Below are positions 14,794 through 24,813 of a stretch of DNA of 34,389 bases, one piece after another. Under the pieces are notes generated by a model that had not been told where the DNA came from, searched no databases, and saw nothing but the letters and a program-made list of their open reading frames with translations. The position numbers and the translations under genes are program-made. This DNA comes from JBMDXB01 sp048594975 (GTDB lineage: Bacteria; Acidobacteriota; Vicinamibacteria; Vicinamibacterales; 2-12-FULL-66-21), in NCBI GenBank assembly GCA_048594975.1, contig JBMDXQ010000161.1:1-34389 (forward strand), written 5' to 3'. Every line of letters starts with the position of its first letter. Position 1 is the stretch's first letter.

Positions 14794-15854
14794 CGCATCC
14801 ACTCCTCGAGATTCGAGGCGACGAAGTCGTCGTCGGCCAGGTGCGGGTACGCGAGGCAGACCCGATCAATCTCGGCAACCTGCCCCGGGCTGAGCGTCTC
14901 CCTCCGATCCAGGCATCGCGTGCTGGCAACGAGCCCCTGGCGCCGGAGCACCTCCTGGATTCCCGCGATGCAGCCGGCGAAGCCGTTCGCCGCGTCGAAG
15001 AACGCGGCGTTCGCGTCGGTGATCTCGACGCCGCGCCGGACCAGCGCGACCGGAATTCCGCCGGACGCAGCCGCCGCCTGGCAGTCGGCGAGCGTCTGCA
15101 CGGCGCCGGTGGTCCACACCGCCCAGTGCCCCAGCAGTCCACCGGCCATCCGCCGCTCACCGCGCGATCCGTTCCCGTCGAACCGGAACGTGGTCACCAG
15201 GTCGACGACGATGGAATCGTCGTTGCCCGTATAGAGCGCGATGTCGCCGCGCCCCGCGTCGGCCACGGCGCGGACCACGTCGAGCGTCTGGTAGCGGTTG
15301 AACGGGGCGATTTTGATCGCGACGACGGCCGGGAGTTCGGCGAAGCGGCGCCAGAAGCGGTACGACAGGAGCCGCCCGCCGACCGACGGCTGAAGGTAGA
15401 AGCCGACCAGCGGGATGACGGCGCCCAGCGCCTCGCAATGCGCGATTAGAGTCGACTCGTCATCGCGCGCGAACGCCGCGAGGCTGAGCAGACCGGCGTG
15501 GTACCCGAGGCGCACGAGCAGCTCCGCCTCGCGAATCGCCTGGTCGGTCCGGCCGCAGATACCGCCGATGCGAATGAAGGGGTCGCGCGCGCGCCACGCG
15601 TCCGCCCTGTTCATCTCCTCGGCGGCAATTGCGAGCACCGGTTCGAGGAGCCCCACGCGCGGCTCGCGGATGGCGAACTGCGTCGTGTGCACCCCGACCG
15701 CGAGCCCGCCGGCCCCGGCGGCGGCGTAGTAGCGCGTCAGCGCTCGCTGGCGCCGCTCGTCGAACCTCCCCTCGGCACTGAGCGCGAGCGGATGCGCGGG
15801 AATGACCCTGCCATGCTGGAGCGCCGCCCGCACCTCCGCCGGCATGGGCTTCAT
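14787..15854 (-). CDS. Dihydrodipicolinate synthase (DapA)-like aldolase
   Basis: A 355-residue (beta/alpha)8 protein of the class I DapA/N-acetylneuraminate lyase superfamily. The Schiff-base Lys is in VVAIKIAPF, and a Tyr in GFYLQPSVGG aligns with the catalytic Tyr. The GTTGE loop is replaced by VGVHTTQFA. It is longer than true DapA (about 290), so it is more likely a carbohydrate-acid or keto-acid aldolase/dehydratase than a lysine-pathway enzyme. ATG 15854 overlaps the stop of the epimerase gene by one base, so the two are translationally coupled. The three-gene operon (epimerase, aldolase, amidohydrolase) looks like a catabolic pathway for an unidentified substrate. The family call is firm; the substrate is unknown. 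Confidence 0.87.
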   Translation of the reverse strand: MKPMPAEVRAALQHGRVIPAHPLALSAEGRFDERRQRALTRYYAAAGAGGLAVGVHTTQFAIREPRVGLLEPVLAIAAEEMNRADAWRARDPFIRIGGICGRTDQAIREAELLVRLGYHAGLLSLAAFARDDESTLIAHCEALGAVIPLVGFYLQPSVGGRLLSYRFWRRFAELPAVVAIKIAPFNRYQTLDVVRAVADAGRGDIALYTGNDDSIVVDLVTTFRFDGNGSRGERRMAGGLLGHWAVWTTGAVQTLADCQAAAASGGIPVALVRRGVEITDANAAFFDAANGFAGCIAGIQEVLRRQGLVASTRCLDRRETLSPGQVAEIDRVCLAYPHLADDDFVASNLEEWMRC

Positions 15855-16885
15855 CAGAACCGCCCGGCCCTCGACTCGAAGTGAGTCGGCTTCGCGAGCG
15901 TCTCGCCGCCGCGGCGAATCCAGTCCGCCGTCCAGTCGATGAGGCGCCTCGCGTCGGCGCGGGGCGCGCCAAGGAGCGCCCATCCGCGCGAGCCGTTGCT
16001 CAACAGGGCATCGTCAGCTTCGCGACCCCGGAACGACATGCCGGTGTTCAACCGCCGTGCGAGCTCGGTACACACCGTTCGCACGCTCAGCTCCTCGGGA
16101 CCGGTGACGTTGACGACGAGCGGCGGGGTCGATGCGTGCGGCAGCGCGGCGAGCGCCATCGCGTTCGCGTCTGCCTGCCAGATCACGTTGAAGTAGCCCA
16201 TCGTCACATCGACCGCCTCGCCGCGCGCGACGCGACCCGCAAGGTCGACGAGCACACCGTAACGCATCTCGGTGGCGTAGTTGAGCCTCAGGATGGCGAC
16301 CGGCGTGCCGTCCGTACGCGAGAAATACTCGAACATCCGTTCGCGCCCGAGGCAGCTCATCGCGTACTCGCCGACGGGGGCCGGCGCGTCGTCCTCGCGC
16401 GACCCGCCGCGTCCGGGCGGCGTGAGGCCGTACACGTTCCCGGTAGAGAACGCGACGATCCGGCTGCCGCGGTAGCGGCGGCAGACGAGCGATGGCAGGT
16501 GCGTGTTCAACGCCCACGTCAGCGCTTCGTCGCCGGTCGATCCGAACTTCCGCCCTGCCATGAAAACGACGTTCGGCGCATCGGGCAGGGAGGCAACCGC
16601 CGGCCCGTCGAGCAGGTCGCAGCGGACCGTGGCGATGCCGGAGGCCTCGAGCGCCCGCCGCTGGACTGGGGACGAGAATCGCGACACGCCGATGACGCGC
16701 CCGTCCACCCCGGCGGCATCGATCGCGCGACGGGCCATGCGCGCCAGCGTCGGACCCATCTTTCCTGCAACGCCGAGGATCACGATGTCCCCGCCGCCGC
16801 GCACCGCCTCTATCGCCGCCGGCGTCGGCTCGCTGAGAAGATCCACGAGATGATCGAGGTCGCGAATGGTGTCCGGCAGAGACAT
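15854..16885 (-). CDS. NAD-dependent epimerase/dehydratase (extended SDR)
   Basis: A 343-residue Rossmann-fold protein. The nucleotide-binding loop is VILGVAGKMGPTLARMA (about residues 34-50), followed by an FMAGRKFG segment and S-T-G-N-V-Y-G, the usual position of the catalytic Ser/Thr. Where extended SDRs have Tyr-x-x-x-Lys there is YAMSC, so the Lys is replaced by Cys, although Arg residues follow (LGRER). It may use a different proton relay or only reduce/oxidise a small substrate. It is the first gene of the operon with the DapA-like aldolase and amidohydrolase. It is divergent from the GNAT gene with only 21 bp between starts, so their -10 boxes overlap. Confidence 0.85.
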   Translation of the reverse strand: MSLPDTIRDLDHLVDLLSEPTPAAIEAVRGGGDIVILGVAGKMGPTLARMARRAIDAAGVDGRVIGVSRFSSPVQRRALEASGIATVRCDLLDGPAVASLPDAPNVVFMAGRKFGSTGDEALTWALNTHLPSLVCRRYRGSRIVAFSTGNVYGLTPPGRGGSREDDAPAPVGEYAMSCLGRERMFEYFSRTDGTPVAILRLNYATEMRYGVLVDLAGRVARGEAVDVTMGYFNVIWQADANAMALAALPHASTPPLVVNVTGPEELSVRTVCTELARRLNTGMSFRGREADDALLSNGSRGWALLGAPRADARRLIDWTADWIRRGGETLAKPTHFESRAGRF

Positions 16886-16892
16886 CGGCGCC

Positions 16893-16899
16893 TATTATG
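16893..16899. promoter_or_regulatory. Overlapping divergent -10 boxes (epimerase and GNAT)
   Basis: On the plus strand TATTAT (16893-16898) ends 8 nt before the GNAT ATG. On the minus strand CATAAT (16899-16894) ends 8 nt before the epimerase ATG. Both mRNAs would be leaderless, and the two promoters cannot be used at the same moment. No clear -35 elements are seen. Confidence 0.45.
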
Positions 16900-16906
16900 A
16901 TGCGGC

Positions 16907-17764
16907 ATGACCCACGCGGCAGGCACATCCATCAGGCGAATGAGGATGGAGGACGTGGCGGCCGGGTTGCGCCTCTGCCGCGCGGCGCGGTGGAACCAGA
17001 CCGAGCGCGACTGGCGTCACTTCCTGTCCGAACCGCCGGGCGGCGCGCTCGTCGCCGAGCGGGCGGGTCGCGTCATCGGCACGGTCGCGACGCTGCGCTA
17101 CGGTCCGTTCGCCTGGATCTCGATGGTGCTGGTCGATCCCGACGCGCGCGGCAAGGGCGTCGGCAGCACGCTGCTGGAGCGCGGGCTTGCGCTCATCCCG
17201 GCGGACGTCGCGCCACGCCTCGACGCCACGCCCGCGGGTGAACCGCTGTACCGAAAGCTGGGGTTCGCCGACGAGTACGCCCTCGAGCGCTGGTACCTCG
17301 ACGCGGGCCGGTACAGCCTGCGCCCGAGTACCGCCGCGCGGCCGTTCGACGCGTCCGACTGGCCGGCGACCCTCGAGGTGGACCGTCGCGCGTTTGGCGC
17401 GTCACGCGAGCGGCTGCTGCGGCGGCTCGCTGCGGACGCGGCTGAATACGCCTGGGTGTTCGACGATCCTACCGGACCGCGCGGCTACCTGCTCGGGCGC
17501 CATGGGCACGTGCGCGAGCATCTGGGACCGCTGATCGCCACCGACGAGGCGGCCGCGCGCGTGCTCCTGGATACGGGCCTGGAGGCGGTCGCGGGGCGAG
17601 CGATATTTATCGACGTGCCGCGCCATCAGCAGCGGTTCAGGGCGTACCTGCGGGCGGCGGGGTTCGCGGTCGAGCGGCCATTCCTCCGCATGTATCGAGG
17701 ACTGCTGACCGCGGCGGGCGATCCGTCGCTGGTATATGCGATCGCCGGGCCGGAGTTCGGGTGA
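16907..17764 (+). CDS. GNAT N-acetyltransferase with YitH-like C-terminal domain
   Basis: A 285-residue acetyltransferase. The N-terminal GNAT fold has the acetyl-CoA pyrophosphate loop V-D-P-D-A-R-G-K-G-V-G-S at about 76-87, after the strand FAWISMVLV. The second half (ARPFDASDWPATLEVDRRAFG and following) matches the extra domain found in two-domain GNATs of the YitH type. Target amine unknown. The first-domain arrangement (R-x-M-x-x-x-D-x-x-x-G-L-x-L) is typical. The start ATG is 8 nt from a -10-like TATTAT, with no Shine-Dalgarno sequence. It is transcribed away from the epimerase operon and might modify a product of it, but that is only positional. Confidence 0.87.
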   Translation: MTHAAGTSIRRMRMEDVAAGLRLCRAARWNQTERDWRHFLSEPPGGALVAERAGRVIGTVATLRYGPFAWISMVLVDPDARGKGVGSTLLERGLALIPADVAPRLDATPAGEPLYRKLGFADEYALERWYLDAGRYSLRPSTAARPFDASDWPATLEVDRRAFGASRERLLRRLAADAAEYAWVFDDPTGPRGYLLGRHGHVREHLGPLIATDEAAARVLLDTGLEAVAGRAIFIDVPRHQQRFRAYLRAAGFAVERPFLRMYRGLLTAAGDPSLVYAIAGPEFG

Positions 17765-17825
17765 CACTGCCCGGTGGCGAACGCCGGCTCCTGCGACGTA
17801 CGGGACGGCCGGTTCGCAGCCGCCC

Positions 17826-18437
17826 TTACCGCCGCCGCGCCCGCGGGATGACGAACTTCTCGGCTGTGTGCGTCTCCGAGAAGCTCACCACCTTCACGTC
17901 CACGAGCCCCGCCCGCTTTCCCACGGCCATGGTCTCGGCCTCGGTGATAGCCGCTGTCCCCTTCGGACGTACGACCCAGAGCGCGCCGTCCGGTTTGAGC
18001 GCGCGCGCAGCCGCGGCGAGCCGCGTGAGACCTTCGCGAGTCGCGGCGCCGAGGAAGATCGCGTCGACGCCGCGCTTCGCCGCGGAGCGGACAATCCGCG
18101 CGCCCCGACTGCGGAGCTCGGCGACGAACGCGGTATCGGCGAGCCTCAGGATCAGCACCGTCATCCCCGGTTTGATCCCGAGCTTGTCGAACCGTGACCG
18201 CGGGTGGGCGATTCGCTCCGCCCAGTTCGCGGCAGCGGGTCCGATCTCGAACTGCGCCGTCTGCCCGCCGAAGGTCACCCGCAGCCGGCCGCCCTCCGCC
18301 GTCACCGCGGTGATGTCCTTCAACGCGATGGCCACGCGCTCGGGGCCGCGGAAAAGCAGCTCGGCCGATTCCAACCACACCCGGCCCTCGTGCGTTTTTC
18401 CTTGAAACCGCAGGGTGCACTCTGCGTATTGACCCAT
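17826..18437 (-). CDS. Hypothetical protein with DUF3052-like C-terminal half
   Basis: A 203-residue protein in two parts. Residues 1-80 form a small beta-rich domain (CTLRFQGKTHEGRVWLESAELLFRG...) resembling a PH-like fold. Residues about 90-200 look like the DUF3052 family: FDKLGIKPGMTVLIL, then VDAIFLGA, then LKPDGALWVVRPKG, and a closing DVKVVSFSETHTAEKFVIP. The second half has a Rossmann-like rhythm and may bind a nucleotide or methyl donor, but no catalytic motif is sure. The start MGQYAECTLRF was chosen over an upstream codon, since the sequence before it is not conserved-looking. The gene is convergent with the GNAT gene and shares a 278-bp upstream region with the efflux operon. Confidence 0.75.
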   Translation of the reverse strand: MGQYAECTLRFQGKTHEGRVWLESAELLFRGPERVAIALKDITAVTAEGGRLRVTFGGQTAQFEIGPAAANWAERIAHPRSRFDKLGIKPGMTVLILRLADTAFVAELRSRGARIVRSAAKRGVDAIFLGAATREGLTRLAAAARALKPDGALWVVRPKGTAAITEAETMAVGKRAGLVDVKVVSFSETHTAEKFVIPRARRR

Positions 18438-18582
18438 ATTCGGTTCGGTTTCGCTAAACCCCGGAGCCGCGACTTTCGTCAAATCGTGCGTCCCTCTTCC
18501 GGCCATCCGTGGTGCTGTCGGCCGGTGCCCGGTTCTGGGACGGGGAGGTTCCGCAGGCGGTCAGTCGCCGCCCGGCGCCCTC

Positions 18583-18597
18583 ATGGACTCGGTCCAT
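18583..18597. promoter_or_regulatory. Dyad, candidate enhancer site for NtrC-type regulator
   Basis: ATGGAC-TCG-GTCCAT is a perfect 6-bp inverted repeat. It lies 43-57 bp upstream of the -24 element, about -68 to -82 from the predicted start, a usual place for an NtrC-family enhancer. A smaller dyad GTCT-GT-AGAC follows at 18603-18612. Confidence 0.45.
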
Positions 18598-18639
18598 TTA
18601 ACGTCTGTAGACTCAGCGATTTGACCATCCGTGCCGTCG

Positions 18640-18654
18640 TGGCACCTGGTTTGG
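18640..18654 (+). promoter_or_regulatory. Sigma-54 promoter (-24/-12) of the efflux operon
   Basis: TGGCAC (18640-18645), five bases, then TTGG (18651-18654) matches TGGCAC-N5-TTGC at all but the final base. The transcript would start near 18665 and run through the membrane-fusion gene to an NtrC-type regulator encoded in the same operon. GTGCC-GTCGT-GGCAC (18631-18645) forms a dyad over the -24 element. Confidence 0.5.
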
Positions 18655-18669
18655 TAATCTGCACTGGAG

Positions 18670-18694
18670 CCGGGAGTGTACCTCCTCCTCCCGG
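18670..18694 (+). promoter_or_regulatory. Leader hairpin before the efflux operon
   Basis: CCGGGAG (18670-18676) pairs with CTCCCGG (18688-18694) around an 11-nt loop containing CCTCCTC. That loop could instead pair with the ribosome-binding site GAGGAAG at 18705-18711, so the leader might switch between two structures. Confidence 0.35.
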
Positions 18695-18715
18695 GTTCAG
18701 GACAGAGGAAGCTCA

Positions 18716-19972
18716 ATGGTCGACATCCCACGTCCGGATCAATCCAGGAAGAAGAAAATCCGCCGCGCCATCTACGGCACCCTCGCCGTCCTCGTCATCG
18801 CGATCATCACCGTCGGCGTCTCGCGGCTGAAGCCGGCGGCGCCGTCCGTCGATCGCGCGTCGGTCTGGGTCGACACCGTCAAACGGGGGCCGATGCTGCG
18901 CCAGGTCCGTGGTGCCGGCACGCTGGTGCCTGAGGACATCCAGTGGATTCCGGCGACCACGCAGGGGAGAGTCGAGCGCATCCTGCTCCGACCCGGCGCC
19001 GCGGTACGTCCCGACAGCGTCATTCTCGAGTTGAGCAACCCGCTACTGCAGCAGGCGGTGGTGGAGGCACGGCTCGGCGCGGAATCGGCGCGCGCCAGCT
19101 ACGAGAACCGCAAGGCGGAGCTCGAGAACCAGCTGCTCGCACAGGAGTCCGACGTGGCGGCAATCGAGACCGCCTACAACAACGCGGCGCTGCAGCTGGA
19201 AGCGAACGAATCGCTGGCCAAGGACGGCCTCGTCTCGAGCATCACCCTCAAGCAATCCCGCTCGGCGGCCGAGGACCTCAAGAACCGCCTGGCCAATGCG
19301 CAGAAGCGGCTCGCGAACCAGCGGGCCGGCATCAAGTCGCAGCTCGCGCCGCAGGAAGCCGAGGTCAACCAGCGGGAGGCGGCCTACCAGCTGCGGCTGC
19401 GCGAGCTCGACGATTTGCGCGTGAAGGCGCGAATGCACGGCGTGTTGCAGCAAGTGCCAGTCGAGGTCGGCGCCCAGATCAGCCCGGGCGCCAACCTGGC
19501 GCGCGTGGCCGACCCGACGAACCTCAAGGCGGAGCTGCGTATCGCCGAAACCCAGACGAAGGACATCCGCATCGGCCAGTACGCCGAGGTCGACACCCGC
19601 AACGGCATCGTCAAGGGCAAGGTGTCTCGCATCGACCCGGCGGCCACCGGCGGCACGGTCGGGGTGGACGTCATCCTCGAGGGCGACCTGCCCGGGGGTG
19701 CACGGCCCGACCTGAGCGTCGACGGCACGATCGAGCTCGAACGGCTGGCCGACGTCGTCTACATGGGCGCGCCCGCCTTCGGGCAGGAGAACTCCACCGT
19801 GTCGCTGTTCAAGGTGTCGGCGGACGGCGCCGAGGCGGAGCGGGTGACCGTGAAGCTGGGAAAACGTTCGGTCAACCAGGTGCAGGTGCTCGAAGGCCTC
19901 AAGCCGGGTGACCAGGTCATCCTCTCGGACACGTCCGCGCAGGATGGTTTCGATCGCATTCGATTGAGCTGA
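18716..19972 (+). CDS. HlyD/MacA-type membrane-fusion (adaptor) protein
   Basis: A 418-residue periplasmic adaptor. One N-terminal transmembrane helix (AIYGTLAVLVIAIITVGV, about 19-36) anchors it. Then come a lipoyl/barrel half (VRGAGTLVPEDIQWIPATTQGRVERI), a long coiled-coil hairpin (about 100-220, rich in Ala, Glu and Gln), the second lipoyl half (VPVEVGAQISPGANLARVAD) and the beta-barrel/membrane-proximal domains. It should link the inner-membrane ABC transporter encoded next to an outer-membrane channel; no TolC-like gene is in the window. GAGGAAG at 18705-18711 is the ribosome-binding site. It is the first gene of a five-gene operon headed by a sigma-54-like promoter. Between it and the ATPase gene lies a perfect 14-bp palindrome (19976-19989). 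Confidence 0.92.
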   Translation: MVDIPRPDQSRKKKIRRAIYGTLAVLVIAIITVGVSRLKPAAPSVDRASVWVDTVKRGPMLRQVRGAGTLVPEDIQWIPATTQGRVERILLRPGAAVRPDSVILELSNPLLQQAVVEARLGAESARASYENRKAELENQLLAQESDVAAIETAYNNAALQLEANESLAKDGLVSSITLKQSRSAAEDLKNRLANAQKRLANQRAGIKSQLAPQEAEVNQREAAYQLRLRELDDLRVKARMHGVLQQVPVEVGAQISPGANLARVADPTNLKAELRIAETQTKDIRIGQYAEVDTRNGIVKGKVSRIDPAATGGTVGVDVILEGDLPGGARPDLSVDGTIELERLADVVYMGAPAFGQENSTVSLFKVSADGAEAERVTVKLGKRSVNQVQVLEGLKPGDQVILSDTSAQDGFDRIRLS

Positions 19973-20020
19973 CGGGGCGTGGCCACGCCGCAGGAGTTAG
20001 AGAGCATACAAGGAGCGAAG

Positions 20021-20767
20021 ATGACCACCGCGCAACCGCTGATCCATCTCGACGGCGTCACCAAGGTCTTCTACACCGACGAAGTCGAGACGCACGCGCT
20101 CGCCGGGATCCACCTGGAGATCCAGAGCGGCGAGTACATCGCCATTGCCGGCCCCTCGGGCTGCGGGAAGTCCACCCTGCTGTCGATCCTCGGCCTGCTC
20201 GATTCGCCGACGGAGGGCAAGTACACGCTCAACGGCAAGTCCGTGGCGGATCTGCCGCTCTCGGAGCGGGCGCGCGTCCGCAACCGCGAGATCGGGTTCA
20301 TCTTCCAGAGCTTCAACCTGATCGGCGACCTGAACGTGTACGAGAACGTCGAACTGCCCCTCACCTACCGCGGCATGAAGTCGGCCGAGCGCAAGGAGCG
20401 TGTGATGGCGGCGCTCGAGAAGGTCGGCATGGCGCACCGTGCCAAGCACCTTCCGAGCCAGCTCTCGGGCGGCCAGCAGCAGCGCGTCGCGGTGGCGCGC
20501 GCGGTTGCCGGCGCGCCGTCGATCCTGCTCGCCGACGAGCCGACCGGGAACCTCGACTCGAAGAACGGAGAGGCGGTCATGGAACTGCTCCGCGACCTGC
20601 ACCGCGAGGGCGCGACGATCTGCATGGTCACGCACGATCCGCGCTACGCCCGGCACGCCGACCGGTCCATCCACCTCTTCGACGGCCGCGTCGTCGAGGA
20701 GGACGGCAGCCGGCGCACTGAGGCGGAGAAGGAACTCGAGCAGAGCGGCTTCCACCTCGAGCACTGA
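20021..20767 (+). CDS. ABC transporter ATPase (MacB/LolD type)
   Basis: A 248-residue ATPase of the MacB/LolD (3.A.1.122/125-like) class. Walker A is GPSGCGKST (about 44-52), the Q-loop is FQSFNLI, the signature is LSGGQQQRVAVARA and Walker B is ILLADEPTGNLD, with the switch His in MVTHD. These motifs are complete, so it should power the adjacent permease. AGGAG lies 5 nt before ATG 20021. This start excludes a 14-codon in-frame upstream stretch that includes the ribosome-binding site. A C-terminal tail (RTEAEKELEQSGFHLEH) is slightly longer than usual. Four bases separate its stop from the permease start. Confidence 0.95.
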   Translation: MTTAQPLIHLDGVTKVFYTDEVETHALAGIHLEIQSGEYIAIAGPSGCGKSTLLSILGLLDSPTEGKYTLNGKSVADLPLSERARVRNREIGFIFQSFNLIGDLNVYENVELPLTYRGMKSAERKERVMAALEKVGMAHRAKHLPSQLSGGQQQRVAVARAVAGAPSILLADEPTGNLDSKNGEAVMELLRDLHREGATICMVTHDPRYARHADRSIHLFDGRVVEEDGSRRTEAEKELEQSGFHLEH

Positions 20768-20770
20768 GCC

Positions 20771-23215
<2,445 letters not shown>

Positions 23216-23255
23216 CACCATGCTCATCGCCGACCACCTCAGGGAGAAGGAGACC

Positions 23256-24638
23256 GTGGAACACGCACGCCACCAGGCCCGCAGCGGCGAGCCACGCGTG
23301 CTCGTCGCCGACGACCAGCCGGACGTGGTCGAGGCGCTGCGCCTGCTGCTGAAGGCCGAAGGGTTTCAGCTGGAGACGGCGTCGTCGCCCGCGGGTGTGC
23401 TGGCCGCGCTCGAGGCGCGCGAGTTCGACATCGCGCTGATCGATCTGAACTACACGCGTGACACGACGTCGGGCGAAGAGGGGCTGAACCTGCTCTCGCG
23501 CACCCAGGCGATCGATCCGACGCTGCCGGTGGTGGTGATGACGGCGTGGGGCAGCGTGGAGGTCGCGGTGGAGGCGATGCGGCGCGGGGCGCGGGACTTC
23601 ATCCAGAAGCCGTGGGACAACGCACGCCTGCTCGCGATCATCCGCACGCAGATCGAGTTGAGCCGCGCGCTGCGCCGCGGGCGCCGGCTCGAGGCCGAGA
23701 ACTCGCTGCTGCGCGGCGAGGGCATGCCGGCCATCGTCGCCGAATCGGCGGCCATGCGCAACGTGCTGCAAGTGGTCTCGCGGGTCGGCCCGTCGGACGC
23801 CAACGTGCTCATCTACGGCGAGAACGGGACCGGCAAGGGCGTCATCGCCCGGGCGCTGCACGCCGTGTCGAGCCGGTCCTCACGGCCGATGGTGATCGTG
23901 AACTCCGGCGGGGTGTCCGAGGGCGTGTTCGAGAGCGAGCTGTTCGGGCACGTCCGCGGCGCCTTCACCGACGCGAAGGCCGATCGCGCCGGGCGGTTCG
24001 AGGTGGCCGACCAGGGCACGCTGTTCCTCGACGAGATCGCCAACGTGCCGCTCAGCCAGCAGGCCAAGCTGCTGCGGGTCATCGAGACCGGCGAGTTCGA
24101 GCGGCTCGGATCGTCGCGCACCCACCGCGTCGACGTGCGCGTCATCTCGGCGACCAACGCGAACCTCAACGACGAGGTCGCCGCCGGCCGGTTCCGCCAG
24201 GACCTGCTCTTCCGCCTGAACACCATCGAAATCCGGATCCCGCCGCTGCGCGACCGCCGCGAGGACATCGCGCTGCTCGCGCAGCACTTCCTCCGCCAGC
24301 ACGCGCAGCGCTACCGCAAACGGCTGACCGGCTTCGAGCCCGGCGCGATGCAGACGCTGCTCGACCATCCCTGGCCCGGCAACGTGCGCGAGCTCGATCA
24401 CGCAATCGAGCGCGGCGTGCTGATGACGCCGGGACCGCTGGTGCGCGCCAGCGACTTCGGCCTGCGCGCGGCACGCGACAGCGGCGGCCGGCTCGAGGAC
24501 ATGAGCCTCGAGGACGTCGAGTGCTTCCTCATCAAGAAGGCGATGACGCGCTTCGACGGCAACGTCAGCCAGGCCGCCAAGGCGCTCGGCCTGAGCCGGA
24601 GCGCACTCTACCGCCGCCTCCAGCGTTACGGACTGTGA
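23256..24638 (+). CDS. Sigma-54-dependent response regulator (NtrC family)
   Basis: A 460-residue regulator. The receiver domain has Asp63 as acceptor (ALIDLNY), Asp19-Asp20, Thr96 and Lys118. The AAA+ domain carries Walker A GENGTGKG (188-195) and Walker B GTLFLDE (254-260). The sigma-54 contact loop is GAFTDA (235-240) instead of GAFTGA. The C-terminal Fis-type helix-turn-helix is NVSQAAKALGLSRSALYRRLQ. A GTG start at 23256 follows AAGGAG (23246-23251) at ideal spacing; an ATG 36 nt upstream lacks such a site. The gene follows the permease and precedes a matching sensor kinase. A sigma-54-like promoter with a dyad lies before the operon, so it probably activates its own operon. Confidence 0.92.
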   Translation: MEHARHQARSGEPRVLVADDQPDVVEALRLLLKAEGFQLETASSPAGVLAALEAREFDIALIDLNYTRDTTSGEEGLNLLSRTQAIDPTLPVVVMTAWGSVEVAVEAMRRGARDFIQKPWDNARLLAIIRTQIELSRALRRGRRLEAENSLLRGEGMPAIVAESAAMRNVLQVVSRVGPSDANVLIYGENGTGKGVIARALHAVSSRSSRPMVIVNSGGVSEGVFESELFGHVRGAFTDAKADRAGRFEVADQGTLFLDEIANVPLSQQAKLLRVIETGEFERLGSSRTHRVDVRVISATNANLNDEVAAGRFRQDLLFRLNTIEIRIPPLRDRREDIALLAQHFLRQHAQRYRKRLTGFEPGAMQTLLDHPWPGNVRELDHAIERGVLMTPGPLVRASDFGLRAARDSGGRLEDMSLEDVECFLIKKAMTRFDGNVSQAAKALGLSRSALYRRLQRYGL

Positions 24639-24645
24639 AGAGATT

Positions 24646-24813
24646 CAGAACGAAGAAGTAGGAAGTAAGAACACAGAGCGGCAACTCAGGGCGCGACGCC
24701 GGAACCTGAAAGCGTACAATTGGCTGCAGCGCCAGGCATTCAGGCTCTGCACTCTCGCTTCCGTGTTCTCAGTTCCGTGTTCTGAGTTCTTACTTCTTGG
24801 TTCTTGGTTCCGA
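24646..24813. repeat. Inverted pair of degenerate heptamer arrays
   Basis: On the left (24646-24680) five tandem 7-mers of the form NAGAANN are seen (CAGAACG, AAGAAGT, AGGAAGT, AAGAACA, CAGAGCG). On the right (24758-24813) eight 7-mers of the reverse form occur (CTTCCGT, GTTCTCA, GTTCCGT, GTTCTGA, GTTCTTA, CTTCTTG, GTTCTTG, GTTCCGA). The arms could pair into a long imperfect hairpin around a core of about 75 bases. The array fills the whole gap between regulator and kinase genes and runs into the kinase ATG. Confidence 0.7.

Noticed and set aside
24646..24813. CRISPR array
   Set aside because: Units are 7 nt, degenerate and contiguous, without spacers or cas genes.
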